DNA of 64,000 bases, from the NCBI RefSeq assembly GCF_017744675.1, contig NZ_JAGIAV010000009.1, positions 1 to 64,000 of the forward strand, in the 5' to 3' direction. Under the pieces are notes generated by a model that saw only the letters and a list, made by a program, of their open reading frames with translations, did no database searches and had not been told where the DNA came from. The translations under genes were made by a program, and so were the position numbers. Positions within the stretch are counted from its first letter, which is position 1, and the number at the start of each line of letters is the position of its first letter. Shown piece after piece: positions 52,601 to 60,683 of this stretch. The DNA comes from Flavobacterium sp. GTDB lineage: Bacteria > Bacteroidota > Bacteroidia > Flavobacteriales > Flavobacteriaceae.

Positions 52601-53975
52601 AACAGTTAAAGGTGAAGACGGAGAAGGAAACTCTGTTGATATCGTAGTTTCTCGTTCAACTGAGTTGAAATTAGTTGACGAAAAAACTGGAATTGTTTTA
52701 AATACACATAACATTCCTTACGGATCTAGTATTTTTGTTAATGATGGAGATACTGTTGCTAAAGGAACTGTAATCTGTAAATGGGATCCATATAACGGTG
52801 TAATTGTTTCTGAGTTTACTGGTAAGATTGCTTACGAAGATTTAGAGCAAGGACAATCGTTCATGGTGGAGATCGATGAGCAGACTGGTTTCCAAGAAAA
52901 AGTAATTTCTGAGGCTAGAAACAAAAAATTAATCCCAACTTTATTAGTTTATGGTAAAGAAGGTGAATTGATTCGTTCTTACAACTTACCAGTAGGTGCA
53001 CACTTAATGGTTGAGAATGGAGAGAAAATTAAAGCAGGTAAAGTATTAGTTAAGATTCCACGTCGTTCTTCTAAAGCGGGCGATATCACGGGAGGTCTTC
53101 CTAGAATTACAGAGTTGCTTGAGGCTCGTAACCCTTCTAACCCAGCTGTTGTATCTGAAATTGATGGTGTTGTATCTTTTGGAAAAATTAAGAGAGGTAA
53201 CCGTGAGATCGTTATCGAGTCTAAATTTGGAGAGATTAAAAAGTATTTAGTTAAACTTTCTAGCCAAATCTTAGTACAAGAAAATGACTTCGTAAGAGCG
53301 GGAGTTCCATTGTCTGATGGTGCAATTACACCAGATGACATCTTAAGAATTCAAGGTCCAGCTGCTGTACAACAGTACTTGGTAAATGAAATTCAAGAGG
53401 TTTACCGTTTACAAGGGGTAAAAATTAATGACAAACACTTCGAGGTAGTTATTCGTCAGATGATGCGTAAAGTACGAGTTGAAGATCCAGGAGATACTCT
53501 ATTCTTAGAAGATCAATTGATCCACACTAAAGACTTTATCATTCAAAATGATAAATTATATGGTATGAAAGTGGTTGAAGATGCTGGAGATTCTTCAGTA
53601 TTGAAACCAGGTCAGATCATTACTCCTCGTGAGTTACGTGATGAGAATTCATTATTGAAACGTACAGATAAAAATCTTGTTGTAGCAAGAGACGTAATCA
53701 CTGCAACTGCAACGCCAGTTTTACAAGGTATTACAAGAGCTTCGTTACAAACTAAATCATTCATTTCTGCGGCTTCATTCCAGGAGACAACGAAAGTACT
53801 TAACGAGGCTGCTGTAGCTGGTAAAGTAGATGATCTAGAAGGATTAAAAGAAAATGTAATTGTTGGACACAGAATTCCTGCAGGAACTGGTATGAGAGAG
53901 TACGATAACACTATCGTAGGATCTAAAGATGATTACAACGAAATGATGGCTAATAAAGAAGAATACATTTATTAA
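49668..53975 (+). CDS. rpoC: RNA polymerase beta' subunit
   Basis: This 1435-residue subunit has the N-terminal zinc site (CACGKYKRIRYKGIICDRC at about 64-82), the catalytic NADFDGDQMAVH (magnesium) motif and the second zinc cluster (CEALKGICAKCYG). Full length. It follows rpoB after a 259-base spacer and precedes a DUF3467 gene by 10 bases. Confidence 0.98.
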   Translation: MMNNRNNKDKNPVKRFNKISIGLASPESILKESRGEVLKPETINYRTHKPERDGLFCERIFGPVKDFECACGKYKRIRYKGIICDRCGVEVTEKKVRRDRVGHINLVVPIAHIWYFRSLPNKIGYILGLPSKKLDMIIYYERYVVIQPGIAKNADGESLQRLDFLTEEEYLNILDTLPQENQYLDDLDPNKFVAKMGAECIMDLLARIDLDALSYELRHSANNETSKQRKTEALKRLQVVESFRESNENRENRPEWMIMKVVPVIPPELRPLVPLDGGRFATSDLNDLYRRVIIRNNRLKRLMEIKAPEVILRNEKRMLQESVDSLFDNTRKASAVKTESNRPLKSLSDSLKGKQGRFRQNLLGKRVDYSARSVIVVGPELKLYECGLPKDMASELYKPFVIRKLIERGIVKTVKSAKKIIDKKEPVVWDILENVIKGHPVLLNRAPTLHRLGIQAFQPKLIEGKAIQLHPLVCTAFNADFDGDQMAVHLPLGPEAILEAQLLMLASHNILNPANGAPITVPSQDMVLGLYYMTKERISTEDHKIIGQDLTFYSAEEVNIALNEGRLELNARVKIRAKDFNDAGELVYKIIQTTAGRVLFNEVVPEAAGYINDVLTKKNLRDIIGHILSVTDVPTTAAFLDNMKDMGYKFAFRGGLSFSLGDIRIPEQKTKLIADAREQVEGISTNYNMGLITNNERYNQVIDVWTSANAQLTELAMKNIREDQQGFNSVYMMLDSGARGSKEQIRQLTGMRGLMAKPKKSTAGGGEIIENPILSNFKEGLSILEYFISTHGARKGLADTALKTADAGYLTRRLHDVSQDVIVNIEDCGTLRGVEVAALKKNEEIVESLGERILGRVALQDVINPLTNEVMVKSGEQITESIMRTIEASPIEKVEVRSPLTCEALKGICAKCYGRNLATGKMTQRGEAVGVIAAQSIGEPGTQLTLRTFHVGGVAGGISEESSIITRFAGRLEIEDLKTVKGEDGEGNSVDIVVSRSTELKLVDEKTGIVLNTHNIPYGSSIFVNDGDTVAKGTVICKWDPYNGVIVSEFTGKIAYEDLEQGQSFMVEIDEQTGFQEKVISEARNKKLIPTLLVYGKEGELIRSYNLPVGAHLMVENGEKIKAGKVLVKIPRRSSKAGDITGGLPRITELLEARNPSNPAVVSEIDGVVSFGKIKRGNREIVIESKFGEIKKYLVKLSSQILVQENDFVRAGVPLSDGAITPDDILRIQGPAAVQQYLVNEIQEVYRLQGVKINDKHFEVVIRQMMRKVRVEDPGDTLFLEDQLIHTKDFIIQNDKLYGMKVVEDAGDSSVLKPGQIITPRELRDENSLLKRTDKNLVVARDVITATATPVLQGITRASLQTKSFISAASFQETTKVLNEAAVAGKVDDLEGLKENVIVGHRIPAGTGMREYDNTIVGSKDDYNEMMANKEEYIY

Positions 53976-53985
53976 TTAGGAAACT

Positions 53986-54297
53986 ATGAGTAATCCGAAA
54001 CAACAACAAGAGCAAATTAATATCGAGTTAGATGAAAACATCGCAGAAGGAATTTATTCTAATCTTGCGATAATTAATCACTCCTCATCAGAGTTTGTTT
54101 TAGATTTTGTGAGCATTATGCCAGGTATTCCTAAAGCCAAGGTAAAGTCAAGAATTGTCTTGACACCGCAACATGCTAAAAGATTATTGCGTGCTATAGG
54201 TGAAAATATCCATAGATTTGAGGCTGCTCATGGCGAAATCAAAGAAACGGAGCAAGCACCAATTCCGCTTAATTTTGGTCCAACTGGACAAGCATAA
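53986..54297 (+). CDS. DUF3467 family protein
   Basis: This 103-residue cytoplasmic protein contains the DUF3467 pattern NLAIINHSSSEFVLDFVSIMPGIPKAKVKSRIVLTP. It lies 10 bases after rpoC and ends in a strong terminator, so it is co-expressed with RNA polymerase. The family is small and uncharacterised; its place suggests a link to transcription, which is inference. Confidence 0.88.
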   Translation: MSNPKQQQEQINIELDENIAEGIYSNLAIINHSSSEFVLDFVSIMPGIPKAKVKSRIVLTPQHAKRLLRAIGENIHRFEAAHGEIKETEQAPIPLNFGPTGQA

Positions 54298-54302
54298 ATT
54301 TT

Positions 54303-54330
54303 AAAGCCCCTTTTTAAGGGGCTTTTTTAT
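54303..54330 (+). terminator. Terminator of the rpoBC-DUF3467 transcript
   Basis: AAAGCCCC TTTTTA GGGGCTTTTTTAT-type stem and T-run right after the DUF3467 stop. Confidence 0.9.
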
Positions 54331-54477
54331 TGGAAGAAGAATGCAGTTAATCTGATTTAATTTACTTTGGTCGACAAAATTTCTTTCTAATCCAATATTC
54401 TTTTAATTTGGTGTTGCCTAAAAAAGATTGAATTTTGAAATATAATGACTTAGTAAAGGTTGATTTAATTCAAATTA

Positions 54478-54512
54478 TAAAAAAGCGCTAATTTAATATT
54501 AGCGCTTTTTTT
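54478..54512 (+). terminator. Orphan terminator-like hairpin
   Basis: Stem AAAAAGCGCTAAT/ATTAGCGCTTTTTTT with a short loop and a long T-run. No gene precedes it on the plus strand since the terminator at 54303-54330, and none ends here on the minus strand. Confidence 0.75.
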
Positions 54513-54627
54513 ATGCTGAAAATTTTGGAATGAAATTTTTTAAAACTGTTTCCCAACCTTTTTATGTAAAATGTACTCTATATAAGTAAAATGATCTGCG
54601 AAAGATTCTAACTTAAAAAGATACATT

Positions 54628-55380
54628 ATGAAAAAGAAATTCACCTTAGAAATAGCAAGCCCTTGTTCTGAAAATTTTGATAAAATGATTCCTAATGCAA
54701 ATGGTTCATTTTGCAATTCGTGCATGAAAAATGTAATTGATTTAAGTAGAAAAACGAATTCTGAAGTGGCTAAATTCATTGCAGAAAACAAAGACAGCAA
54801 TATTTGCGCAAGACTGAAAGCAACCCAGCTAGAAGAAGAATTTCAATATAGTGAAACATCTAAAATCAATAATTTAAAGTATGCCGCCGTTGCAGCTTCT
54901 ATTTTATTGGTGTCAAATGTAAGCGGACAAGAAAAAGCTAATGTCGAAACAGAAATTAGAGTTCCACAGCCAGTTCATTACACCGTTGGTAAAGTTGCTT
55001 ATGTTCAAAGTACAGAAGAACAATCAATCTTTGTAAAAGGAAAATTATTGGAAGCCAAAACGAAGAAACCTTTCGATAAAAAAACATATAGAAATCTTGA
55101 GATAACTATTAATGGTTCAAAAAGTAATGTGAAAATGAATTCGAAAACAGGTGAGTTTTTAATTCCAATAGTTGTCTCAAAAGATGCTAAGACATTTCAG
55201 ATAACTATTACAGCAGATGATTACTATCTTTCTAAAGCAGTTAATTTTGATGTGAATTTAGTGAAAGATAATGTTTTGAATCAAAATATAATTATCTCAG
55301 CAGAAGAACTCTCTAGGATTTATATTGCGGGCGGATTAGGAATTAATTATATTTCTGAGAAAAGAACAAAGGAAATTTAG
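54628..55380 (+). CDS. Membrane protein with N-terminal cysteine motif and carboxypeptidase-regulatory-like domain
   Basis: This 250-residue protein begins with SPCSENFDKMIPNANGSFCNSC (Cys13, 29 and 32) and a later Cys near 60 in NICARLK. This is a short cysteine module seen in many Bacteroidota proteins, and it is not a signal peptide. One hydrophobic segment follows (about 88-103, AAVAASILLVSNVSG), then a beta-rich domain (about 130-240, FVKGKLLEAKTKKPFDKKTY..., ITADDYYLSKAVNF) that resembles a carboxypeptidase-regulatory-like fold. This suggests a cytoplasmic, perhaps metal-binding, N-terminus and a periplasmic C-terminal domain. The function is unknown. It ends in a bidirectional terminator shared with prfC. 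Confidence 0.75.
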   Translation: MKKKFTLEIASPCSENFDKMIPNANGSFCNSCMKNVIDLSRKTNSEVAKFIAENKDSNICARLKATQLEEEFQYSETSKINNLKYAAVAASILLVSNVSGQEKANVETEIRVPQPVHYTVGKVAYVQSTEEQSIFVKGKLLEAKTKKPFDKKTYRNLEITINGSKSNVKMNSKTGEFLIPIVVSKDAKTFQITITADDYYLSKAVNFDVNLVKDNVLNQNIIISAEELSRIYIAGGLGINYISEKRTKEI

Positions 55381-55384
55381 ATAC

Positions 55385-55421
55385 AAAAAAGGCTGTTTAG
55401 AATTTAAACAGCCTTTTATAT
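55385..55421. terminator. Bidirectional terminator before prfC
   Basis: AAAAAAGGCTGTTTA...TAAACAGCCTTTTATAT stem lies between convergent genes, with T/A runs on both sides. Confidence 0.85.
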
Positions 55422-55439
55422 TTCAAATAAATGAGATTT

Positions 55440-57032
55440 TTAATCAAATTCTGATGTAAAGTATAATTTTACAGAAGGATATTTGCTTTGCGTCATTTGA
55501 ATGGTAAAATCAGAATCGGCTAAGAATACTAATTGACCGTATTTATCATGGGCAAGGAATTTTTGTTTGATACGTTTAAATTCTTTGAACTCTTCATTTT
55601 TAGCATCGTCTGGTTTTACCCAGCAAGCTTTATGAACAGGGAAGTTTTCATAAGTACATTTTGCTCCATATTCGTGCTCTAAACGATATTGAATTACTTC
55701 ATATTGAAGCGCTCCAACCGTTCCGATAACTTTACGATTATTCATTTCAAGTGTAAATAGCTGTGCCACACCTTCATCCATTAACTGATCAACTCCTTTT
55801 TCTAATTGCTTAGCTTTCATTGGGTCAGCATTGTTGATATATCTAAAGTGCTCTGGAGAGAAACTCGGAATTCCTTTAAAACTCATGATTTCGCCTTCTG
55901 TTAAAGTATCACCAATTTTAAAGTTTCCTGTATCATGCAAACCTACAATGTCACCAGGATAAGAAATGTCTACGATCTCTTTTTTCTCAGCGAAAAAGGC
56001 ATTCGGACTTGAGAATTTTAAGTTTTTCTTCTGACGAACGTGGTAATAAGGTTTATTTCTTTCAAAAGTTCCCGAAACGATTTTGATAAATGCTAAACGG
56101 TCACGGTGTTTTGGATCCATGTTGGCGTGGATTTTGAAAACAAATCCAGACATTTTTTCTTCTGTCGGCTCAACTGTACGAGTTTCAGAATCTTTTGCTC
56201 TTGGAGAAGGAGCGATTGTAATGAAACAATCTAACAACTCACGAACTCCAAAATTATTTAAAGCAGAACCAAAGAATACAGGTTGAATCTTTCCGTCCAA
56301 ATAATCTTGACGCTCAAATTTTGGATAAACCTCATCAATTAATTCTAATTCTTCACGAAGTTTATTCGCTGCTTTTTCACCCACAATTTTGTCTAATTCT
56401 GGATTATTCTGAACATCAGAAAAAGCAATTGTTTCTTCGATATTTTTACGGCTGTCTCCACTGAAAAGATTAATGTTTTCTTCCCATAAGTTGTAAATTC
56501 CTTGGAAATCATAACCCATTCCGATAGGGAAACTCAAAGGCGTAACTTTTAATCCTAATTTTTGTTCTACTTCATCCATTAGATCGAAAGCATCTTTACC
56601 TTCACGGTCTAATTTGTTGATGAAAACAATCATCGGAATGTTACGCATTCTACAAACGGCAACCAATTTTTCAGTTTGTTCCTCAACCCCTTTTGCAACG
56701 TCAATTACAACAATTACGCTATCAACAGCAGTTAAAGTTCTAAATGTATCTTCAGCAAAATCCTTGTGTCCAGGAGTATCAAGGATGTTGATTTTTTTAT
56801 CTTTATAATTAAAAGCAAGCACAGAAGTCGAAACCGAGATACCTCTTTGGCGTTCGATTTCCATAAAGTCACTCGTTGCTCCTTTTTTAATTTTGTTATT
56901 CTTTACAGCTCCTGCTTCTTGAATTGCACCTCCAAATAAAAGTAATTTCTCTGTTAATGTCGTTTTACCGGCATCGGGATGCGATATAATTCCAAATGTT
57001 CTTCTGCGTTGTATTTCTTTTAAAAAGCTCAT
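55440..57032 (-). CDS. prfC: Peptide chain release factor 3
   Basis: This 530-residue GTPase recycles RF1/RF2 from the ribosome. G1 is SHPDAGKTTLTEKLL, G3 DTPGHKDFAEDTFRTL, G4 FINKLDREGKDAF. The domain order matches RF3 of the EF-G family. Full length. A TACTTTTG -7 element is 20-27 bases upstream (57052-57059). Confidence 0.96.
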   Translation of the reverse strand: MSFLKEIQRRRTFGIISHPDAGKTTLTEKLLLFGGAIQEAGAVKNNKIKKGATSDFMEIERQRGISVSTSVLAFNYKDKKINILDTPGHKDFAEDTFRTLTAVDSVIVVIDVAKGVEEQTEKLVAVCRMRNIPMIVFINKLDREGKDAFDLMDEVEQKLGLKVTPLSFPIGMGYDFQGIYNLWEENINLFSGDSRKNIEETIAFSDVQNNPELDKIVGEKAANKLREELELIDEVYPKFERQDYLDGKIQPVFFGSALNNFGVRELLDCFITIAPSPRAKDSETRTVEPTEEKMSGFVFKIHANMDPKHRDRLAFIKIVSGTFERNKPYYHVRQKKNLKFSSPNAFFAEKKEIVDISYPGDIVGLHDTGNFKIGDTLTEGEIMSFKGIPSFSPEHFRYINNADPMKAKQLEKGVDQLMDEGVAQLFTLEMNNRKVIGTVGALQYEVIQYRLEHEYGAKCTYENFPVHKACWVKPDDAKNEEFKEFKRIKQKFLAHDKYGQLVFLADSDFTIQMTQSKYPSVKLYFTSEFD

Positions 57033-57051
57033 ATTTCGTATAAATAGGTTG

Positions 57052-57059
57052 CAAAAGTA
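57052..57059 (-). promoter_or_regulatory. Candidate -7 promoter element of prfC
   Basis: The minus strand reads TACTTTTG, an exact TAnnTTTG match, 20-27 bases before the ATG at 57032. Confidence 0.5.
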
Positions 57060-57140
57060 CTATTAATTACGGCTTAATAAAAATATTAGGTTCTTAAATA
57101 AGGAGCTTTAATTCACAAGATTCATTTCGACGTAGTTTTT

Positions 57141-57202
57141 TTGCCACGAATTACACAAATTAGCACAAATTAATTAGTGTAAATTTGTGTAATTCGTGGC
57201 AA
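57141..57202. repeat. Dispersed palindromic element, second copy
   Basis: Perfect 21-base arms (TTGCCACGAATTACACAAATT at 57141-57161 and its complement at 57182-57202) enclose 20 bases. Related to the copy at 6853-6932. It lies between prfC and the amylase terminator. Confidence 0.85.
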
Positions 57203-57207
57203 AATAT

Positions 57208-57238
57208 AAAAAAGGCTGCTCATTTTGAGCAGCCTTAG
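57208..57238 (-). terminator. Terminator of the alpha-amylase gene
   Basis: On the minus strand AAGGCTGCTCA/TGAGCAGCCTT with a short loop is followed by TTTT, 17 bases after the amylase stop codon. Confidence 0.85.
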
Positions 57239-57254
57239 AATAGTCATTTTAAAA

Positions 57255-58694
57255 TTACTGATTAATTGACCAAATTGAATATCCCTTTGGAGGACATTGT
57301 ATTTTTACCCATTTGTCTGCCTGAGTAGTTGGATACCAAGTTGAGTTTCCTGTGAAATCTTTAATTTGAGTATTAGCCCAATTCGTCTGAACCCATCTTT
57401 CTTGCCAAACGTCTGAATTATTAATGTAAACTACCAATCCTGGATTTCCGTTATATCCGTTTCTTCTTGCAACATATTCGTCATTATCAGAATATAAAAT
57501 AGAAGTCGTTCCCGTTGCTTTATTATTGTGAATCCAGATTAGATTGTTTAGTTTGTTTTTGTCTAGCCATTCTTCATAATCTCTGTAGAAAATTGTTGGA
57601 TAACCTTCGTGAGTTAATATATATGAATACGCCAACATTTTACTCCAAATTTCATCTGTATCGTGATTAGTTACAAATGTTACAGCTTTGTATGGGTTAC
57701 GTTTCCACATCATATCATCATTTAATAATGCAAGGTTATTTCCGTCAAAAGCGTCATTCATTTTATAGTAACATGCAAAGTCAAAAACAGAACTGTTGGC
57801 ATTGTTTGCCCAGTCATTTAATACATTTACATTTGAGTCCCATAATTCTCCAACAGAAAATCCGCCAACATTGGCATTCCATGAATTTACAACCCATGCA
57901 CCAAAACCTTTTACGTAGTCGAATCTCCAACCATCAAATTTCATGGTGTTTTTATAATATTTACCAACTCCGTCGGTTCTCAGCCACAACCAGTTTTGAA
58001 CATTTGGTGCAGCGTGGCATAAATCTGGAAAACCTCCAAAAGATCCTTCGTCATTGTTTCCATAACTGTTTTTGTAAAAATCATTATAGTTACGCGGAAA
58101 TTTACCAGAAGCAACTCCTGTAAAATTTGTCCATGTATTTGTTCCTGTAAACGGATTTGCTTCAGATTGCCCTCCGCTGTTATGGTTAATTACAATATCA
58201 GCATAAACTTTAATGTTTTCGTTATGAGCTGCTGTAATTAAGCTTACCAATTCGGCTTTGGATCCAAATCTTGTTTCAACACTTCCGTTTTGGTTGTAAT
58301 CTCCAAAATCAAAATAATCTGTTGGGTCATATCCCATAGAAAAAGCTCCGTTTTGCGCTTTTGATGCTGGCGGAAGCCAAATTGAACCAATTCCAGCATT
58401 TCCCCATGCAGTTACTTTACTGCTTACGGTATTCCACCAAGTTCCTCCTGCAGGAACATCCCAATAGAAAGCTTGCATCATAACACCGCCTCCTGGATTG
58501 TCTACATATTTTCCTGTTGTAGAACTAGAAGTGCCAGTGCTAAAAGGTTTTCCGTCATGATGCGTAACATCAATAATCTTAAATTGTTTGCTTTCTGCTT
58601 TGGCATCTGATTCACTAATTTCATTTTGTGAGCACGAATAAAGTAGTGCTGAAAATGCCGTAATAAGACATAGTTTTAAAATAGGTTTTTTCAT
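57255..58694 (-). CDS. GH13 alpha-amylase lipoprotein
   Basis: This 479-residue GH13 enzyme hydrolyses alpha-1,4-glucan. It starts with a lipoprotein signal (SALLYSC, Cys21) and a short Ser/Thr-rich linker, then the (beta/alpha)8 barrel from about residue 70. The four GH13 regions are visible: DIVINH (166-171), GWRFDYVKG (nucleophile D259), GELWD (acid/base E283) and FVTNHDTDE (D345). The C-terminal beta domain ends KWVKIQCPPKGYSIWSIN. The enzyme is anchored in the envelope, probably facing the periplasm or outer surface. It is not in a starch-utilisation cluster; no SusCD or maltose gene adjoins it. Confidence 0.92.
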   Translation of the reverse strand: MKKPILKLCLITAFSALLYSCSQNEISESDAKAESKQFKIIDVTHHDGKPFSTGTSSSTTGKYVDNPGGGVMMQAFYWDVPAGGTWWNTVSSKVTAWGNAGIGSIWLPPASKAQNGAFSMGYDPTDYFDFGDYNQNGSVETRFGSKAELVSLITAAHNENIKVYADIVINHNSGGQSEANPFTGTNTWTNFTGVASGKFPRNYNDFYKNSYGNNDEGSFGGFPDLCHAAPNVQNWLWLRTDGVGKYYKNTMKFDGWRFDYVKGFGAWVVNSWNANVGGFSVGELWDSNVNVLNDWANNANSSVFDFACYYKMNDAFDGNNLALLNDDMMWKRNPYKAVTFVTNHDTDEIWSKMLAYSYILTHEGYPTIFYRDYEEWLDKNKLNNLIWIHNNKATGTTSILYSDNDEYVARRNGYNGNPGLVVYINNSDVWQERWVQTNWANTQIKDFTGNSTWYPTTQADKWVKIQCPPKGYSIWSINQ

Positions 58695-59180
58695 AATAGA
58701 TGTGGTTAAGTTAAATAGTGAGTTTTGTAATTATTTAATTTTAGGCTTTAAAAAGTATAAAATGCTAATTTTTTATCCCCTAAAATGATAATTACGCATC
58801 TAAAGTAAATGTTTTTTGATTTAATTTTAATTTGTAAGAAAATAGTTTGTTACGAAAACGTTGTAGTGTTGAGAACTTTTTTTATAATGCTTATTATAAG
58901 ACAATTATTTGCCTTTAAAATTCAAATTTGGCTATTGATTATAAAATTATCGTTCTTTGTAATGAAAAAATGAAATAGATGATTCCTAGCATTGATATAA
59001 TACTATCCTATAATTTTTTGTTAATAGTATATCGGATAGTTGGATTATGTAATTGAATTGTTATTTTTGTTCGTTATAAGTTACGAAAGAACTATACTTT
59101 ATTGTTTATGTTTGGTTGAACATCAATAATTTAAGAGAGATTATCTAAAACAGGCTTACATTCAAATAAAAATTAAAATA
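58695..59180. other. Divergent intergenic region, 486 bases
   Basis: AT-rich space between the amylase start (minus) and the SurA-like gene (plus). It holds the SurA-gene promoter at 59040-59069. No clear TAnnTTTG was found for the amylase and no ORF worth calling. Confidence 0.5.
59040..59069 (+). promoter_or_regulatory. Promoter of the SurA-like gene
   Basis: TTG at 59040-59042 and TATTTTTG at 59062-59069 are spaced by 19 bases, matching the Bacteroidota -33/-7 pattern. The 5' UTR would be about 105 bases. Confidence 0.55.
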
Positions 59181-60605
59181 ATGCTATTAAAAAAATTACA
59201 GCTAAAAACAATTGAGTTGACACTAACAATTTGTTTTTTTCTTTTTTTTGCTCCAATTATCACAGCACAAGAAATTATTCCTGATGTTGTTGCCCAAAAG
59301 CCAGTTGAAGCTCCTACTGGTGGGAAATTGAAAATTGACGGAATCATTGCTACGGTAGGAGATTATATCGTTTTAGATTCTGATATCGACAAAGGATTTT
59401 TGGAAATTACTGCTCAAGGCGGATCTACAAAAGATATTACAAGATGCCAGATGCTAGGTAAGCTTTTAGAAGATAAATTATACGCTCACCAAGCCATTCA
59501 GGATAGTATTATTGTGAGTGACGCAGAGGTAAGAAGTATGATGGAAGAGCGTCTTAACTATATGACGCAACAAGTAGGAGATATCAATAAAGTAGTTGAA
59601 TACTATAAAAAAAGTTCTGTAGAAGAGTTTAAAACCTATTTTGCCGACATCTTGAAGGAGCAGAAATTGGCTTCTGAAATGAGAGATAAAATCATTAAAG
59701 ATGTTGAGATTACTCCAGAAGAAGTACGTAACTTCTTTAAGAAAATCCCAAAAGATGAACTACCAACTTTTGGAGCTGAAATGGAAGTAGCACAAATTGT
59801 GGTGGAGCCTAAAATTTCTAAAGAAGACAAGCAGAAAGTTATAGATAAACTAAATGCTATAAGACAAGATGTTCTTGACGGTTCGAGTTTTGCGACAAAA
59901 GCAGTTTTATATTCACAGGATAAAGCGTCTGTTCCATCTGGAGGGTTTTATAAGATAACACGTAAGACTCCTTTTGTAAAAGAGTTTAAAGATGTTGCGT
60001 TTAGTTTACAAGCAGGCGAGATTTCGCAACCGTTTGAAACTACTTTTGGGTTCCATATCATTATGGTAGAAAAAATTAAGGGGCAAGAAGTAGAACTTCG
60101 CCATATTTTATTGTCTCCAACAGTTTCAGAAGCGGCTATGAAAGAAGCTAAAGAGCGAATCACTAATATTAGGAATAAAATTATCAATAAAGAACTGACT
60201 TTTGCTGAAGCGGCAAGAACAGAATCTGATGAAAAAGAAACGAGAACAAACGGAGGAACATTGGTAAATCCAACAACACAAGATACTCGATTTGAGCTGA
60301 CTAAAATGGATCCGCAATTGTACAGCCAAGTTTCCAACTTAAAAGGAGACGAGATTTCTCAGCCACTTTTGAACACTGACGAAAAAGAAAAAAAGACATA
60401 TAAAATTATTACAGTTACAAATCGCATTGATGAACATGCTGCAGATTATGCTAAAGATTATACTAAGATTAAAGAATTAGCATTAAAAGAAAAGCAGATT
60501 AATGCCATCGCAAAATGGTTTGATGCTAAAATTAAAGATACCTACATCAAAATTATTGGCGAATACAAAGACTGTACTTTTGCAAACAATTGGTTGAAAA
60601 AATAA
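59181..60605 (+). CDS. SurA-like periplasmic peptidyl-prolyl isomerase
   Basis: This 474-residue exported protein has a signal peptide (ending ITAQ, about residue 30) and a SurA-type N-terminal chaperone region (about 48-170, DGIIATVGDYIVLDSDIDKGF). A first parvulin domain (about 180-285) contains FGAEMEVAQIVV and FGFHIIMVEKIKG, and a second parvulin-like region (about 290-400) starts ELRHILLSPTVSEAAM. It probably helps outer membrane proteins fold. Length and layout fit Bacteroidota SurA homologues. It has its own promoter and a strong palindromic terminator. Confidence 0.9.
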   Translation: MLLKKLQLKTIELTLTICFFLFFAPIITAQEIIPDVVAQKPVEAPTGGKLKIDGIIATVGDYIVLDSDIDKGFLEITAQGGSTKDITRCQMLGKLLEDKLYAHQAIQDSIIVSDAEVRSMMEERLNYMTQQVGDINKVVEYYKKSSVEEFKTYFADILKEQKLASEMRDKIIKDVEITPEEVRNFFKKIPKDELPTFGAEMEVAQIVVEPKISKEDKQKVIDKLNAIRQDVLDGSSFATKAVLYSQDKASVPSGGFYKITRKTPFVKEFKDVAFSLQAGEISQPFETTFGFHIIMVEKIKGQEVELRHILLSPTVSEAAMKEAKERITNIRNKIINKELTFAEAARTESDEKETRTNGGTLVNPTTQDTRFELTKMDPQLYSQVSNLKGDEISQPLLNTDEKEKKTYKIITVTNRIDEHAADYAKDYTKIKELALKEKQINAIAKWFDAKIKDTYIKIIGEYKDCTFANNWLKK

Positions 60606-60621
60606 GTTTTAATAAATAAAT

Positions 60622-60663
60622 AAAAAGAGTTAGTTTTATGAATTCATAAAACTAACTCTTTTT
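60622..60663. terminator. Palindromic terminator of the SurA-like gene
   Basis: An uninterrupted palindrome, AAAAAGAGTTAGTTTTATG around GAATTC, with T-run at the end. It is 20 bases before moxR and could act on either strand. Confidence 0.85.
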
Positions 60664-60683
60664 AATTTTAAATACATTCATAA

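Larger units (their letters stand above)
54298..54627. other. Interval of 330 bases with two terminators
   Basis: Holds the rpoBC terminator (54303-54330) and a second strong terminator-like hairpin (54478-54512) with no gene between them. A near -7 word (TTACTTTG, 54362-54369) precedes the second, so a small RNA of about 135-140 bases is possible. Confidence 0.5.

Noticed and set aside
45596..53975. Many long antisense open frames inside rpoB and rpoC (for example 52979-53341).
   Set aside because: They are shadows of strongly biased codon use on the sense strand, with no start context or family likeness.
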